Source of the DNA: Methylohalomonas lacus
Lineage (GTDB): Bacteria; Pseudomonadota; Gammaproteobacteria; Methylohalomonadales; Methylohalomonadaceae
Assembly (NCBI RefSeq): GCF_024808875.1
Contig: NZ_JANUCT010000007.1
Location: 83,342 to 147,341, forward strand
Direction: 5' to 3'
DNA length: 64,000 nt
Positions 9,313 to 17,813 of the stretch are shown piece by piece. The position numbers were made by a program, and so were the translations under genes. The stretch's first letter is position 1; the number at the start of each line of letters is the position of its first letter. The notes below the pieces were generated by a model that ran no database searches, was not told where the DNA came from, and saw nothing but the letters and a program-made list of their open reading frames with translations.

Positions 9313-10662
9313 ATGAAGCAAAGCAAACGTACACGCCTGCAATCACGACTCAACAGCCTGCTGTCGCTGGTGCTGTTGCTGGTGCTGTTCGGTCTCTTTG
9401 CCTGGGCCAGCACGCAATACACGATCGAGCAGGACTGGACCCGGACCGGCCGCCATTCGCTGTCGGAAGCCAGCAGGCAGGTCCTGCAGCAGCTCGATCA
9501 GCCGGTGCGCATCACCGCCTACGCGCGTGACGACATGGCGCTGCGCGAGGCGATCCGCAGCTACGTCAATCGGTACCGGCGATTTAAGGACGACATCAGC
9601 CTCGAGTTCGTCAATCCGGAGCGCGTGCCGGATCAGGTGCGTGAGCTTGGCGTCAGCGTCAACGGCGAACTGATCCTTCGCTACGGCGAACGCAAGGAAC
9701 ACGTCAAGAACATCAACGAGGAAACACTGACCAATGCATTGAGACGGCTGGTGCGCGGCAGCGAACGCCTGCTGGTCTTCATGAGCGGCCACGGCGAGCG
9801 CAATCCGCAGGGCGAGGCCAATCATGACCTCGGCGCCTGGGCGAGCCAGCTGACCGACAGCGGCTTCGCCATCCAGCGCATCGATCTGAACCGCGCGCAG
9901 ACCCTGCCGGACAATATCAGCGCCCTGGTGCTGGCCGGCCCCGAGGTCGAGGTGTTTCCCGGCGAAATCGCCATCATCCGCGAGTACATCGAAAACGGCG
10001 GCAACCTGTTGTGGCTGAGCGACCCCGGCGCACAGCAGGGCCTGGAAAAACTGGCGCCGGATCTGGGTATCGAGCTGCAGGACGGCGTGGTCATCGACTT
10101 TGCCGGCCAGATGCTCGGCATCGACGACCCGACCATCGTCCTGACCACGCCCGGTCTCTACGGTGACAGCGCGATTACCGCGGACTTTGAATACGCCAGC
10201 ATTTACCCGGTCGCCGGCGGCATAACGGCACGGCCAAGCAGTGACTGGACCGCCACACCGTTTGTGACCAGCGGCGATCACACCTGGCTGGAAACCGGCG
10301 AACTGAACGAGGAAGTCAGCTTCAACCAGGGCGAGGAAGTGCAGGGGCCGATCAACATCGCCATGGCGCTGACCCGCGAACTTGAACACGGCCAGCAACG
10401 CGTGGCCGTGATCCGCGACGGCGACTTTCTGTCCAACAGCTATTACCAGAACGGCGGCAACCTGGAGCTCGGCAACCGCATCGTCAACTGGCTCAGCGCC
10501 GACGACGAAATGATCAGCATCCCGGCACGTACGGCGCCGGACAACCAGCTGCAGCTGTCCAACACGGCGGCGGTGGTCATCGGTTTCGGCTTCCTGCTGG
10601 TACTGCCGGCCGGCCTGTTCGCCTGCGGCCTGATCATCTGGTGGCGCCGGCGGCGACGTTAA
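9313..10662 (+). CDS. GldG family ABC-associated protein
   Basis: 449 residues. One N-terminal helix (about 14-32) and one C-terminal helix (about 418-440, followed by RRRRR) anchor a large domain predicted to lie in the periplasm. That domain resembles the ABC-type uncharacterised transport domain of GldG: LVFMSGHGERNP near 153, then LVLAGPEVEVFPGEI and WLSDPGAQQG. GldG proteins pair with ABC-2 exporters; in Bacteroidetes they belong to gliding motility, but here no gliding genes are seen, so the name reflects fold only. The DUF4340 gene begins 4 bp after the stop. Confidence 0.87.
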   Translation: MKQSKRTRLQSRLNSLLSLVLLLVLFGLFAWASTQYTIEQDWTRTGRHSLSEASRQVLQQLDQPVRITAYARDDMALREAIRSYVNRYRRFKDDISLEFVNPERVPDQVRELGVSVNGELILRYGERKEHVKNINEETLTNALRRLVRGSERLLVFMSGHGERNPQGEANHDLGAWASQLTDSGFAIQRIDLNRAQTLPDNISALVLAGPEVEVFPGEIAIIREYIENGGNLLWLSDPGAQQGLEKLAPDLGIELQDGVVIDFAGQMLGIDDPTIVLTTPGLYGDSAITADFEYASIYPVAGGITARPSSDWTATPFVTSGDHTWLETGELNEEVSFNQGEEVQGPINIAMALTRELEHGQQRVAVIRDGDFLSNSYYQNGGNLELGNRIVNWLSADDEMISIPARTAPDNQLQLSNTAAVVIGFGFLLVLPAGLFACGLIIWWRRRRR

Positions 10663-10666
10663 TACA

Positions 10667-11554
10667 ATGCGCCCGCGCCTGCTGCTGAACCTGCTGTTGC
10701 TGCTCGGTATCGGCGTGCTCGGCACCTGGTTCTGGCTGCAGCCCGCTTCCGAACAGGACCGACCCGAATCGATCAGCCCGCTGAACATCAACGCCGTGCA
10801 ACACCTGCGGATCGAGCGCCCGGACCAACCGACCATCGAACTGGAAAGACGTAACCGGGACTGGCGCGTAATCGCGCCACTGCGGGCGGACGCCGAGGAC
10901 AGCCGCGTCGAGAGCATTCTGCTGCTACCGCTGAGCGCCAGTGCCGGCCAGTTTCCCGCCAGTGATGCGAACCTGGAAGAATTCGGCCTCGAACCGCCGC
11001 AGCTGACCATCACCTATGACAGCGAGACGTTCGTCGTCGGCGACACCAGCCCGCTGGATGAGGAGCGCCGCTACGTACTTTACGACGATGAAATCCACCT
11101 GTTCGATGCACGCCTGTACCAGCGCCTCAATGCACCGCTGAATTACTACATCAATCCAAGCCTGACGCCGACGGACAGCGAGCTGACCGGCATCCGCCTG
11201 CCGGGCGGGCAGATCCGCAAAGACGACGGCGACTGGCGGGCCGAGCCCGACAACCTCACCCATACACCGGCCATCACGGCCGACGCCTGGCAACGGACAC
11301 GCGCCAGTTACGTCAAACAGCACGAGAATAACGACGCTGAGTACGACCAGAGCGTCAGCCTGGAATTCGCCGGGCAGGATCCGATCCGCTACCGCGTCGT
11401 CGCCACCGATCCGCAGATCATCCTCGCGCGACCGGAACAGGGCCTGCAGTACCACCTGCCGGCCGAACTGCTCCTGGACCTGGGATTGACTACAGGCAAG
11501 ACAGCCGACACGAACGACGCCGGCGAATACCGAACAAGCACCGATGAACCGTAA
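10667..11554 (+). CDS. DUF4340 domain-containing protein
   Basis: 295 residues. A single N-terminal membrane segment (about 4-22) is followed by a soluble region predicted to be periplasmic. It has the repeated beta-rich DUF4340 pattern (IERPDQPTIELERRNRDWRV; LEEFGLEPPQLTITYDSETF; LTGIRLPGGQIRKDDGDW). DUF4340 proteins regularly follow GldG-like genes and are thought to work with the exporter, perhaps as a periplasmic accessory. Function unknown. It is last in the exporter unit; mutM starts 55 bp later. Confidence 0.85.
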   Translation: MRPRLLLNLLLLLGIGVLGTWFWLQPASEQDRPESISPLNINAVQHLRIERPDQPTIELERRNRDWRVIAPLRADAEDSRVESILLLPLSASAGQFPASDANLEEFGLEPPQLTITYDSETFVVGDTSPLDEERRYVLYDDEIHLFDARLYQRLNAPLNYYINPSLTPTDSELTGIRLPGGQIRKDDGDWRAEPDNLTHTPAITADAWQRTRASYVKQHENNDAEYDQSVSLEFAGQDPIRYRVVATDPQIILARPEQGLQYHLPAELLLDLGLTTGKTADTNDAGEYRTSTDEP

Positions 11555-11609
11555 CGCCCGTCTGCATCGCTGGATATCCGTGCAGGAACGAACCGGGAAC
11601 CAATAAGCC

Positions 11610-12425
11610 GTGCCCGAACTGCCCGAGGTCGAAACAACCCGCGTCGGCATCGCGCCGCATGTCAGCGGCCGCACGATCAGCAAGGTCGTTGTCCGCAATG
11701 CCAGCCTGCGCTGGCCGGTGCCGAGCAACCTGGTCCGCACCCTGCGCCGCCAGACGGTGCAATCGCTCGAACGCCGTGCCAAGTATCTGCTGTTCAGGCT
11801 CGACCGCGGTCATCTCATGCTGCATCTCGGCATGTCCGGCAGCCTGCGCATCAACCCGATCGATATCGAGGTCGGCCCGTACGATCATTTCGAATTGCAG
11901 TTCGCCGACGGCCAGTGCCTGCGCCTGCGCGATCCGCGCCGGTTCGGCTCGGTGCACTACGTCACCGGCGATGTCAGCCAGCACCCGCTGCTGGCGAGCC
12001 TGGGTCCGGAACCGCTGGACGAGCATTTCAGCGGCGACTATTTGTATCAGCGCTCGCGCAAGCGCCGGCAGTCAGTCAAAACCTTCATCATGGACAGCCG
12101 CACGGTGGTCGGTGTCGGCAACATCTACGCCAGCGAGTCCCTGTACGAGGCCGGCATCCTGCCCGGACGTCAGGCCGGCCGCGTGTCGCGCGCGCGTTAC
12201 GACCAGCTGGCCGGAGCCATCAAGTCGGTATTGCAACGTGCCATCGCCAAGGGCGGCACCACCCTGCGCGATTTCATCAGCTTCGCGGGTCAGCCCGGCT
12301 ATTTCCGCCACGATCTGCAGGTTTACGATCGCGCCGGCGAGCCCTGCCGTGGCTGCGGTCAGCCCGTACGCAACAAAAGACTCGGCCAGCGTTCGACTTT
12401 TTACTGTTCCCGTTGTCAGAGCTGA
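11610..12425 (+). CDS. mutM: Formamidopyrimidine-DNA glycosylase
   Basis: 271 residues counting the GTG start. After removal of the initiator, the chain begins PELPEVE with the catalytic Pro1 and Glu2 of Fpg/MutM. RRAKYLLF carries the conserved active-site Lys. The C-terminal zinc finger is C-x2-C-x16-C-x2-C (CRGCG ... CSRC). The enzyme removes 8-oxoguanine and formamidopyrimidines and nicks the abasic site. GTG is chosen because it places Pro at position 2 as the chemistry requires. Confidence 0.97.
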   Translation: MPELPEVETTRVGIAPHVSGRTISKVVVRNASLRWPVPSNLVRTLRRQTVQSLERRAKYLLFRLDRGHLMLHLGMSGSLRINPIDIEVGPYDHFELQFADGQCLRLRDPRRFGSVHYVTGDVSQHPLLASLGPEPLDEHFSGDYLYQRSRKRRQSVKTFIMDSRTVVGVGNIYASESLYEAGILPGRQAGRVSRARYDQLAGAIKSVLQRAIAKGGTTLRDFISFAGQPGYFRHDLQVYDRAGEPCRGCGQPVRNKRLGQRSTFYCSRCQS

Positions 12426-12426
12426 T

Positions 12427-13191
12427 ATGCGTAACCAGCCGTTCAAGATACTGACCTATAACATTCACAAAGGCTTCGACCTGGCTAACCGCGAATTCGT
12501 CCTGCACGACATCCGCGACGAACTGCATGCCTCCGACGTTGACCTGGTCTTCCTGCAGGAGATCCACGGCGAGCAGCAGCGTCACGAACAGCGGCTCGAC
12601 AACTGGCCGGCGGTCTCACAGTATGAATTTCTCGCCGACCAGCTATGGCCGCACTTCGCCTACGGCAAGAACGCGATCTATTCCAAAGGCCACCACGGCA
12701 ACGCCATCCTCAGCAAGCACCCGTTCCACAGCTGGGAAAACATCAATCTGTCCAGCCTCAAACGCGCCAGCCGCAGTCTGCTCCATGGCGTCATCCACCA
12801 CCTTGATGATGAAGACAGCAGCCTGCACATCCTCTGCGTGCACCTGGACCTGGTCGGTTTCGAGCGCCGCCGCCAGCTGCGTATCGTCAAGCGTCATATC
12901 CGCGACCACATCCCCGCCGATCAGCCGCTGATCCTGGCCGGTGATTTCAACGACTGGAACGGCCGCATGCGCACCGGCCTGGAAAGCGAACTGAACCTGC
13001 GTGAAGTCTTCAAGTCGCAGTACGGCCGTTATGCCAAGACCTATCCATCCATGTATCCAATGCTGAGCATGGACCGCATCTACTACCGTGGCCTGGAACT
13101 TCTGGATTGCGCTTCCTATACCGGCAAGCCCTGGAAGAAACTGTCGGATCATTCACCGCTGTACGCCGAATTCAGCTACAGCGCGCCATGA
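12427..13191 (+). CDS. Endonuclease/exonuclease/phosphatase (EEP) family protein, YbhP-like
   Basis: 254 residues from ATG 12427, which directly follows the mutM stop; the open frame upstream runs inside mutM and is not used. EEP active-site pieces: TYNIHKG, FLQEIHG (Glu), VHLDL (His), GDFNDW (Asp/Asn) and SDHSPL (Asp-His). The fold cleaves phosphodiesters in nucleic acids or lipids. In E. coli the related ybhP is adjacent to cardiolipin synthase clsB; here the next gene, overlapping by 4 bp, also belongs to phospholipid head-group synthesis. A role in phospholipid metabolism is therefore an inference. Confidence 0.85.
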   Translation: MRNQPFKILTYNIHKGFDLANREFVLHDIRDELHASDVDLVFLQEIHGEQQRHEQRLDNWPAVSQYEFLADQLWPHFAYGKNAIYSKGHHGNAILSKHPFHSWENINLSSLKRASRSLLHGVIHHLDDEDSSLHILCVHLDLVGFERRRQLRIVKRHIRDHIPADQPLILAGDFNDWNGRMRTGLESELNLREVFKSQYGRYAKTYPSMYPMLSMDRIYYRGLELLDCASYTGKPWKKLSDHSPLYAEFSYSAP

Positions 13192-13727
13192 CACTACCCA
13201 ACCTGCTCAGTCTCTTGCGCCTGCTGCTGTGCGCGCCCCTGCTCTACCTGGCCTACAGCGATCACCCGCACGTTTTCCTCGGCCTCCTGCTGTTCGCCTT
13301 TCTGCTCGATGCACTCGACGGCATGATCGCGCGCTGGATGCACCAGCTGTCCAGCTTCGGCGCACTGCTCGACAGCTGGGCGGACTTCACGCTGTACATG
13401 ACCCTCGGTCTCGGTGCCTGGTGGCTGTGGCCGGAAATTATTGAACGCGAATTCGTTTACGTGGGACTCATTCTCGGCAGCATCGTCGTGCCGCCGCTGG
13501 TGGGCCTGATCAAGTTCCGCCAGATCACCAGCTACCACACCTGGCTGACAAAGCTCGCCGTCATCCTGACCGTGCCCGGTATTCCGTTGCTGTTTCTGGA
13601 GATTATGGTCTGGCCGTTTCATGTGGCAGCCTTTGTCTGCCTGCTCGCCGCGATCGAGGAAATTGCGATCACCCTGGCAGCGAAAAGACCGCCCGCCGAC
13701 ATCCGGTCGTTCTGGCAGGTTAAATAA
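13188..13727 (+). CDS. CDP-alcohol phosphatidyltransferase family protein
   Basis: 179 residues from ATG 13188, which overlaps the EEP stop as ATGA. The family motif D-x2-DG-x2-AR-x8-G-x3-D-x3-D lies at about residues 41-66 (DALDG, AR, GALLD, D). Five or six hydrophobic segments follow. These enzymes move a phosphatidyl group from CDP-diacylglycerol to an alcohol, or the reverse partner combination. It is too short and divergent to call PgsA or Pss, so the acceptor is unknown. An upstream in-frame start at 13107 is rejected because it would lie inside the EEP gene. Confidence 0.85.
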   Translation: MTLPNLLSLLRLLLCAPLLYLAYSDHPHVFLGLLLFAFLLDALDGMIARWMHQLSSFGALLDSWADFTLYMTLGLGAWWLWPEIIEREFVYVGLILGSIVVPPLVGLIKFRQITSYHTWLTKLAVILTVPGIPLLFLEIMVWPFHVAAFVCLLAAIEEIAITLAAKRPPADIRSFWQVK

Positions 13728-13811
13728 GTAATCCCGGGAGTAAGTACCCGGAAGCAACTCTTCTGTATTCCTCGGCTTTCATTTCATTTTTCTGTAGGCA
13801 TGCCAGGCCTG

Positions 13812-13840
13812 TTGACATTACTAGACGACCGGTCTAATGT
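13812..13840 (+). promoter_or_regulatory. Promoter and autogenous operator of the TetR gene
   Basis: TTGACA (13812-13817), a 17-bp spacer and TAATGT (13835-13840). The operator CTAGACGACCGGTCTA (13821-13836) fills the spacer, so a bound repressor would exclude RNA polymerase. The ATG at 13848 is only 8 nt after the -10, placing the predicted transcript start at or next to the start codon. Confidence 0.75.
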
Positions 13841-13847
13841 ATGTGCC

Positions 13848-14435
13848 ATGACACGCACCCAGACCCGCGACGAACTGATCCAGGTCGGTACCGAAATCAT
13901 TGCCCGGCATGGTTTCGGCACCACCGGCATCAATGCCGTTCTAAGCACCGCCAATGTGCCAAAGGGTTCTTTTTATTACTATTTTTCCAGCAAGGACGAC
14001 TTCGGTATGGCGGTCATCGAGGCCTCGTCGCGGGCCTATGCCGAGCGCATCGACAGCTTCCTGAAGGATGCCAGCTTCAGCCCGGTCGAGCGTATCCGCA
14101 ACTACATGAAGGACGGAATGGCGGCTGTCGGTGCCAGTGAGTGCAAGGTCGGCTGCCTGATCGGCACCCTGAGCCAAGAGCTGTCCAGCCACAACGAGAA
14201 ATTCCGCGAGCGCCTGGACGAGGTGTTCCGCGGCTGGCAGCAGCAGTTCGTCGAGTGTCTCGACGAGGCCCGCGCCGCCGGCGAGATCCCGGCCGACAGC
14301 GACACGCGCCAGCTGGCCGAGTTTCTGCTGGCTGGCTGGCAGGGCGCGATACTGCGCGCCAAGATGGGCAAGTCGACTGCGCCGATGCAGGCGTTCATCG
14401 ACATCGTCTTCAGCCAGGTGCTGAAGGCCGATTGA
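13848..14435 (+). CDS. TetR/AcrR family repressor (NemR/AcuR-like)
   Basis: 195 residues from ATG 13848. The HTH spans about 24-46 (TTGINAVLSTANVPKGSFYY, then a YF-SKDDF segment), followed by an all-helical ligand domain with Cys residues in SECKVGCLIGT. The residue pattern and neighbours (nemA-type reductase, DJ-1) suggest a sensor of electrophiles such as quinones, aldehydes or acrylate, as known for NemR and AcuR. A longer start at 13800 would put the promoter inside the gene and is rejected. No Shine-Dalgarno precedes the ATG. It probably represses itself and the operon starting near 14490. Confidence 0.88.
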   Translation: MTRTQTRDELIQVGTEIIARHGFGTTGINAVLSTANVPKGSFYYYFSSKDDFGMAVIEASSRAYAERIDSFLKDASFSPVERIRNYMKDGMAAVGASECKVGCLIGTLSQELSSHNEKFRERLDEVFRGWQQQFVECLDEARAAGEIPADSDTRQLAEFLLAGWQGAILRAKMGKSTAPMQAFIDIVFSQVLKAD

Positions 14436-14467
14436 GGCTCACCGGAAATATATTTTTTGCCCGGTCA

Positions 14468-14483
14468 CTAGTAGACCGGTCTA
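14468..14483 (+). promoter_or_regulatory. Second TetR operator, upstream of the thioredoxin-nemA operon
   Basis: CTAGTAGACCGGTCTA, identical at 14 of 16 positions to the operator at 13821-13836. It contains the perfect 12-bp palindrome TAGACCGGTCTA (14472-14483). It lies 33 bp after the TetR stop and 43 bp before the next start codon. A weak TTGCCC (14457-14462) / TCTAGA (14480-14485) promoter overlaps it. Confidence 0.7.
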
Positions 14484-14526
14484 GACAAAGGCCGAATGGC
14501 TGTTGAAGCGAAGGGAGAATGCCCCA

Positions 14527-14739
14527 ATGACAAGGAATCCAATAGCAATGAACAACGTGACGCGGTTTCTGTTCGAGTCCGCCATCTATCTTGACCTCGA
14601 TCCGGCGCAAGCGTTCCGCAAGCTGTGCGCCGGTGCGGATGAGCGCACGCATGACGACGCGAGCGCCGGTGACGCCTGGCTGCACGACGCACTTTGTCAC
14701 AAGCAAGCGATCACTTATTCACAACCCTGCAATCAATAA
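14527..14739 (+). CDS. Small hypothetical protein (70 aa), first gene of the electrophile operon
   Basis: ATG 14527 is preceded at 9 nt by AAGGGAG (14511-14517), a good ribosome-binding site, so this is probably translated. The product is acidic with several His and Cys residues (KLCAGADERTHDD; WLHDALCHKQ) and ends SQPCNQ. No domain recognised and no membrane segment. It sits between the TetR operator and the thioredoxin gene, 16 bp upstream of the latter. It could be a small redox- or metal-binding protein or a leader ORF for coupling; I have no evidence to choose. Confidence 0.55.
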   Translation: MTRNPIAMNNVTRFLFESAIYLDLDPAQAFRKLCAGADERTHDDASAGDAWLHDALCHKQAITYSQPCNQ

Positions 14740-14755
14740 CCGAGGAGCGATTCTG

Positions 14756-15079
14756 ATGAGTGCTTTAGTTGAATTGAACGATGATTCCTTCGAACAGGAA
14801 GTTCTCCAGGCCGAACAACCGGTGCTGGTCGACTACTGGGCGCCGTGGTGCGGCCCCTGCAAGATGCTGATGCCGATCGTCGAACAGGTCGCCGGCGACC
14901 GTGACGGCGAGGTCAAGTTCGGCAAGGTCAATGTCGACGAGAACGAGAACATCATGACCAAGTATGGTATTCGTGGCGTGCCGACCCTGATGCTGTTCAA
15001 AGGCGGCGAAGTGGTCGCAAGCAAGTCCGGCGCGATGTCGAAGGCCCAGCTGGACGCCTTTCTCGACCAGAATCTGTAA
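14756..15079 (+). CDS. Thioredoxin
   Basis: 107 residues with the WCGPC active site (31-35), the buried Asp26, and the cis-Pro loop GVPTL near 75, all standard for TrxA-type thioredoxins. ATG 14756 has GAGGAG 9 nt upstream; the longer in-frame start at 14591 runs across the 70-aa gene and is rejected. It reduces protein disulfides using thioredoxin reductase. As it is placed in an operon with an Old Yellow Enzyme, it may be an inducible stress thioredoxin rather than the housekeeping copy (inference). Confidence 0.96.
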   Translation: MSALVELNDDSFEQEVLQAEQPVLVDYWAPWCGPCKMLMPIVEQVAGDRDGEVKFGKVNVDENENIMTKYGIRGVPTLMLFKGGEVVASKSGAMSKAQLDAFLDQNL

Positions 15080-15109
15080 GTAACGGCCGCGAACGGCCAA
15101 GGAGACAAC

Positions 15110-16261
15110 ATGAGCAAGGTTCATTCGCATCACGATCGGGTTGCGTCACCGGATCTGTTTACGCCGGTGCAGATCGGTGCCCTGTCGCTGCCGCACCGCG
15201 TCGTGATGGCGCCGCTGACGCGTAACCGGTCGAACCCGGACAACTCGCCGAACGATCTGAACGTCGAGTACTACTGCCAGCGCGCCGATGCCGCGATGAT
15301 CATCAGCGAGGCCACACAGGTATCGCCGCAGGGTGTCGGCTATCCGCTGACGCCCGGTATCCACAGCGAGCCCCAGGTAGCCGGCTGGCGCAGCGTGGTC
15401 GATGCCGTGCACGACGCCGGCGGCCGCATGCTGCTGCAGTTGTGGCACGTCGGCCGCATCTCGCATCCAAGCCTGCAACCGAACAGCGAGCAACCGGTCG
15501 CGCCGAGTGCGATCCGACCTGAAGGCGAGGCGATCACCTATGAGGGCATTAAGCCGTTCCAGACGCCGCGGGCGCTCGAACTCGACGAAATCCCCGGCAT
15601 CGTTGAGCAGTACCGCCAGGGTGCGGAGAACGCGAAGCGGGCCGGTTTCGACGGCGTCGAACTGCATAACGCGAACGGCTACCTGCTCGACCAGTTCCTG
15701 CGCGACGGCACCAACAAGCGTACCGATGCCTACGGCGGCTCGCTGGAAAACCGGGCGCGGCTGTCGTTCGAGGTACTGGAAGCGATACTGAGCGTCTGGC
15801 CGGCGGATCGCGTCGGTATCCGCATTTCGCCCAGTGGCGTGTTCAACGATATGAGCGATTCCGACCCGCGCCGGACTTTCGGCTATTTCGTCGAGCAGCT
15901 AAACCGCTACGACCTGGCGTATCTGCACGTCGTCGAACCGGACCAGGCGGACCGCGACGCCGGCGTCACGCTGGTGCCGTCGCGCGAGTTACGCTCGATC
16001 TTCAACAACGCCATCATTCCCTGCGGCGACTACGATCGCGACAGCGGCAATCTTGCCATTGCCAACGGTCATGCCGACGCCGTCGCCTACGGCAAGAAGT
16101 TCCTTGCCAACCCGGATCTACCCCGGCGCTTCATGCTGAATGCACCGCTGAACGAACAGGACCGGGCGACGTTCTATGGCGGCACGGAAGTCGGCTATAC
16201 CGATTATCCGTTCCTGGAATCGGCCCAGGAATCAGCCCAGGAACCGGCCGAGGTCGCGTAA
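15110..16261 (+). CDS. nemA: Old Yellow Enzyme family alkene reductase (NemA-like)
   Basis: 383 residues, FMN TIM-barrel. Starts with [20 protein letters not shown], with PLTRNR following. The substrate-binding HNAN at 186-189 with Tyr191 and the [17 protein letters not shown] segment are hallmarks of NemA/XenA-type reductases. It reduces the double bond of electron-poor alkenes (N-ethylmaleimide, enones, nitro-esters) with NAD(P)H. In E. coli, nemA is under NemR, a TetR repressor, matching the regulator here. Its stop overlaps the next start by one base (TAATG). Confidence 0.94.
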   Translation: MSKVHSHHDRVASPDLFTPVQIGALSLPHRVVMAPLTRNRSNPDNSPNDLNVEYYCQRADAAMIISEATQVSPQGVGYPLTPGIHSEPQVAGWRSVVDAVHDAGGRMLLQLWHVGRISHPSLQPNSEQPVAPSAIRPEGEAITYEGIKPFQTPRALELDEIPGIVEQYRQGAENAKRAGFDGVELHNANGYLLDQFLRDGTNKRTDAYGGSLENRARLSFEVLEAILSVWPADRVGIRISPSGVFNDMSDSDPRRTFGYFVEQLNRYDLAYLHVVEPDQADRDAGVTLVPSRELRSIFNNAIIPCGDYDRDSGNLAIANGHADAVAYGKKFLANPDLPRRFMLNAPLNEQDRATFYGGTEVGYTDYPFLESAQESAQEPAEVA

Positions 16262-17022
16262 TGACGAACCCGGCCGCCAACGACAATCTCAACGGCAAGG
16301 TGGTGGTCATCACCGGTGCCAGCAGCGGCATCGGTGAAGCCACCGCGCGACTGCTGGCGCGGTACGGTACCCGCCTGATGCTGGGCGCGCGCCGCGGCGA
16401 GAAGCTGCGCGAGCTGGTTACGGTGCTGGAGAGCGCGCATGACGACACCATGGCCGCCTTCGAGGTGACCGACGTAACGCAACGCGATCAGGTACAGGCG
16501 CTGGTCGATGCTGCCAAACAGAAGTTCGGCCGCGTCGACGTGCTGATCAACAACGCCGGTCTGATGCCGGTGTCGTATCTTGACGAGCTCAAGGTCGACG
16601 AATGGGACCGGATGATCGATGTCAACATCAAGGGCGTGCTCTACGGCATCGCCGCGGTATTGCCCATCATGCGGGCGCAACACGGCGGACATGTTATCAA
16701 TGTATCGTCGGTGGCCGGTCATCGCGTGCTACCGACCTATTCGGTCTACAGCGGTACCAAGTATGCGGTGCGTGCGATCAGCGAGGGCCTGCGTCAGGAG
16801 TCGCGTGGCGAGATCCGTTCGACCATCATCTCGCCCGGTCTGACCAGCACCGAGCTGCCGTCACACATTACCGATCCGAACGCCGCCGAGACCATGGACA
16901 AGATGTTCGCCATCGCCATCGATGCCGACGCCATCGCCCGGTCCATCAAGTACGCGATCGAACAGCCGGACGATGTCGACGTCAACGAGATCGTCGTCCG
17001 GCCGACGAAGCAGGAACGCTAG
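16261..17022 (+). CDS. SDR family NAD(P)-dependent oxidoreductase
   Basis: 253 residues, classical short-chain dehydrogenase. TGASSGIG cofactor motif at 19-26, NNAG near 97, catalytic Ser in NVSS, and YSGTK (Tyr-x3-Lys) near 163. The Arg-rich GARRGEKL after strand 2 favours NADP(H). Closest in layout to the YdfG/clavaldehyde-type SDRs that reduce aldehydes and ketones. Coupled to nemA by a 1-bp overlap, so it may process carbonyls left after alkene reduction (inference). Confidence 0.92.
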   Translation: MTNPAANDNLNGKVVVITGASSGIGEATARLLARYGTRLMLGARRGEKLRELVTVLESAHDDTMAAFEVTDVTQRDQVQALVDAAKQKFGRVDVLINNAGLMPVSYLDELKVDEWDRMIDVNIKGVLYGIAAVLPIMRAQHGGHVINVSSVAGHRVLPTYSVYSGTKYAVRAISEGLRQESRGEIRSTIISPGLTSTELPSHITDPNAAETMDKMFAIAIDADAIARSIKYAIEQPDDVDVNEIVVRPTKQER

Positions 17023-17112
17023 AACCGGTTTCATGCCTGCCGGTCACTAGAGTACTGGCACGATCTGCACAAGAGTTTGTTCAGCGTCCGCAAGGGACGC
17101 ACGGAGGTAACG

Positions 17113-17802
17113 ATGAAAGTATTAATGGTCCTGACATCCCACGACGAGCTGGGCGATACCGGCGAGAAGACCGGCTTCTGGCTGGAAGAGTTTGCCGCGC
17201 CCTACTATGTATTCAAGGACGCCGGCGCCGACATCACCCTGGCTTCCCCCATAGGCGGTCAGCCGCCGCTGGATCCGAAAAGTGACCAGCCGGACTTCCA
17301 GACTGCGGCAACCGAACGCTTCAAGCAGGACTCCGAGGCGCGCGTTGCACTATCAAAGACGCAGCCACTGGCCAACATCAACCCGGACGACTACGACGCG
17401 GTGTTCTATCCCGGCGGTCACGGCCCGCTCTGGGACCTGGCCGAAGACGAACACTCGATCGCGCTCGTCGAATCACTCTACGCCGCCGGCAAACCGGTGG
17501 CCGCAGTATGCCACGCACCGGGCGTATTCCGGCACGCGCACACCGCTGACGGTAAGCCGCTGGTAGAGAACAGGAAGGTGACCGGTTTTGCCAACTCGGA
17601 AGAGGAAGCGGTCGGTCTGACCCAGGTCGTGCCGTTCCTGGTTGAGGACATGCTGAAACAGAATGATGGCGACTACTCCAAGGCGGCCGACTGGCAGCCG
17701 TATGTCGTCACTGACGGCCATCTGATCACCGGCCAGAATCCGGCCTCCTCGGAAAGCGCCGCCGAGGCGACACTGAAACTGCTGCGCCAACAGAACGATT
17801 AA
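17113..17802 (+). CDS. DJ-1/PfpI family protein (Hsp31/glyoxalase III-like)
   Basis: 229 residues from ATG 17113, with GGAGGT at 17103-17108. The nucleophile elbow AVCHAPG gives Cys133; FYPGGHGPLWDL near 98-109 and the early Glu of GEKTGFWLEEFAAPYY match the class I glutamine-amidotransferase-like subgroup that includes Hsp31 and YhbO-type proteins. Members degrade methylglyoxal without glutathione or act as chaperones. Within this operon it would handle reactive dicarbonyls. The 90-bp gap before it repeats the 11-mer CCGGTCACTAG seen beside the second operator. Confidence 0.92.
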   Translation: MKVLMVLTSHDELGDTGEKTGFWLEEFAAPYYVFKDAGADITLASPIGGQPPLDPKSDQPDFQTAATERFKQDSEARVALSKTQPLANINPDDYDAVFYPGGHGPLWDLAEDEHSIALVESLYAAGKPVAAVCHAPGVFRHAHTADGKPLVENRKVTGFANSEEEAVGLTQVVPFLVEDMLKQNDGDYSKAADWQPYVVTDGHLITGQNPASSESAAEATLKLLRQQND

Positions 17803-17813
17803 GGAGTCGAGCC

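Noticed and set aside
9343..11013. 556-codon minus-strand frame across gldG-like and DUF4340 genes
   Set aside because: Covers two real genes in antisense; product has no recognisable features and is Gln/Asp-rich as antisense frames often are.
14591..15079. N-terminally extended thioredoxin (162 aa)
   Set aside because: The extension is an out-of-frame reading of the 70-aa gene; ATG 14756 has its own ribosome-binding site and gives the normal length.
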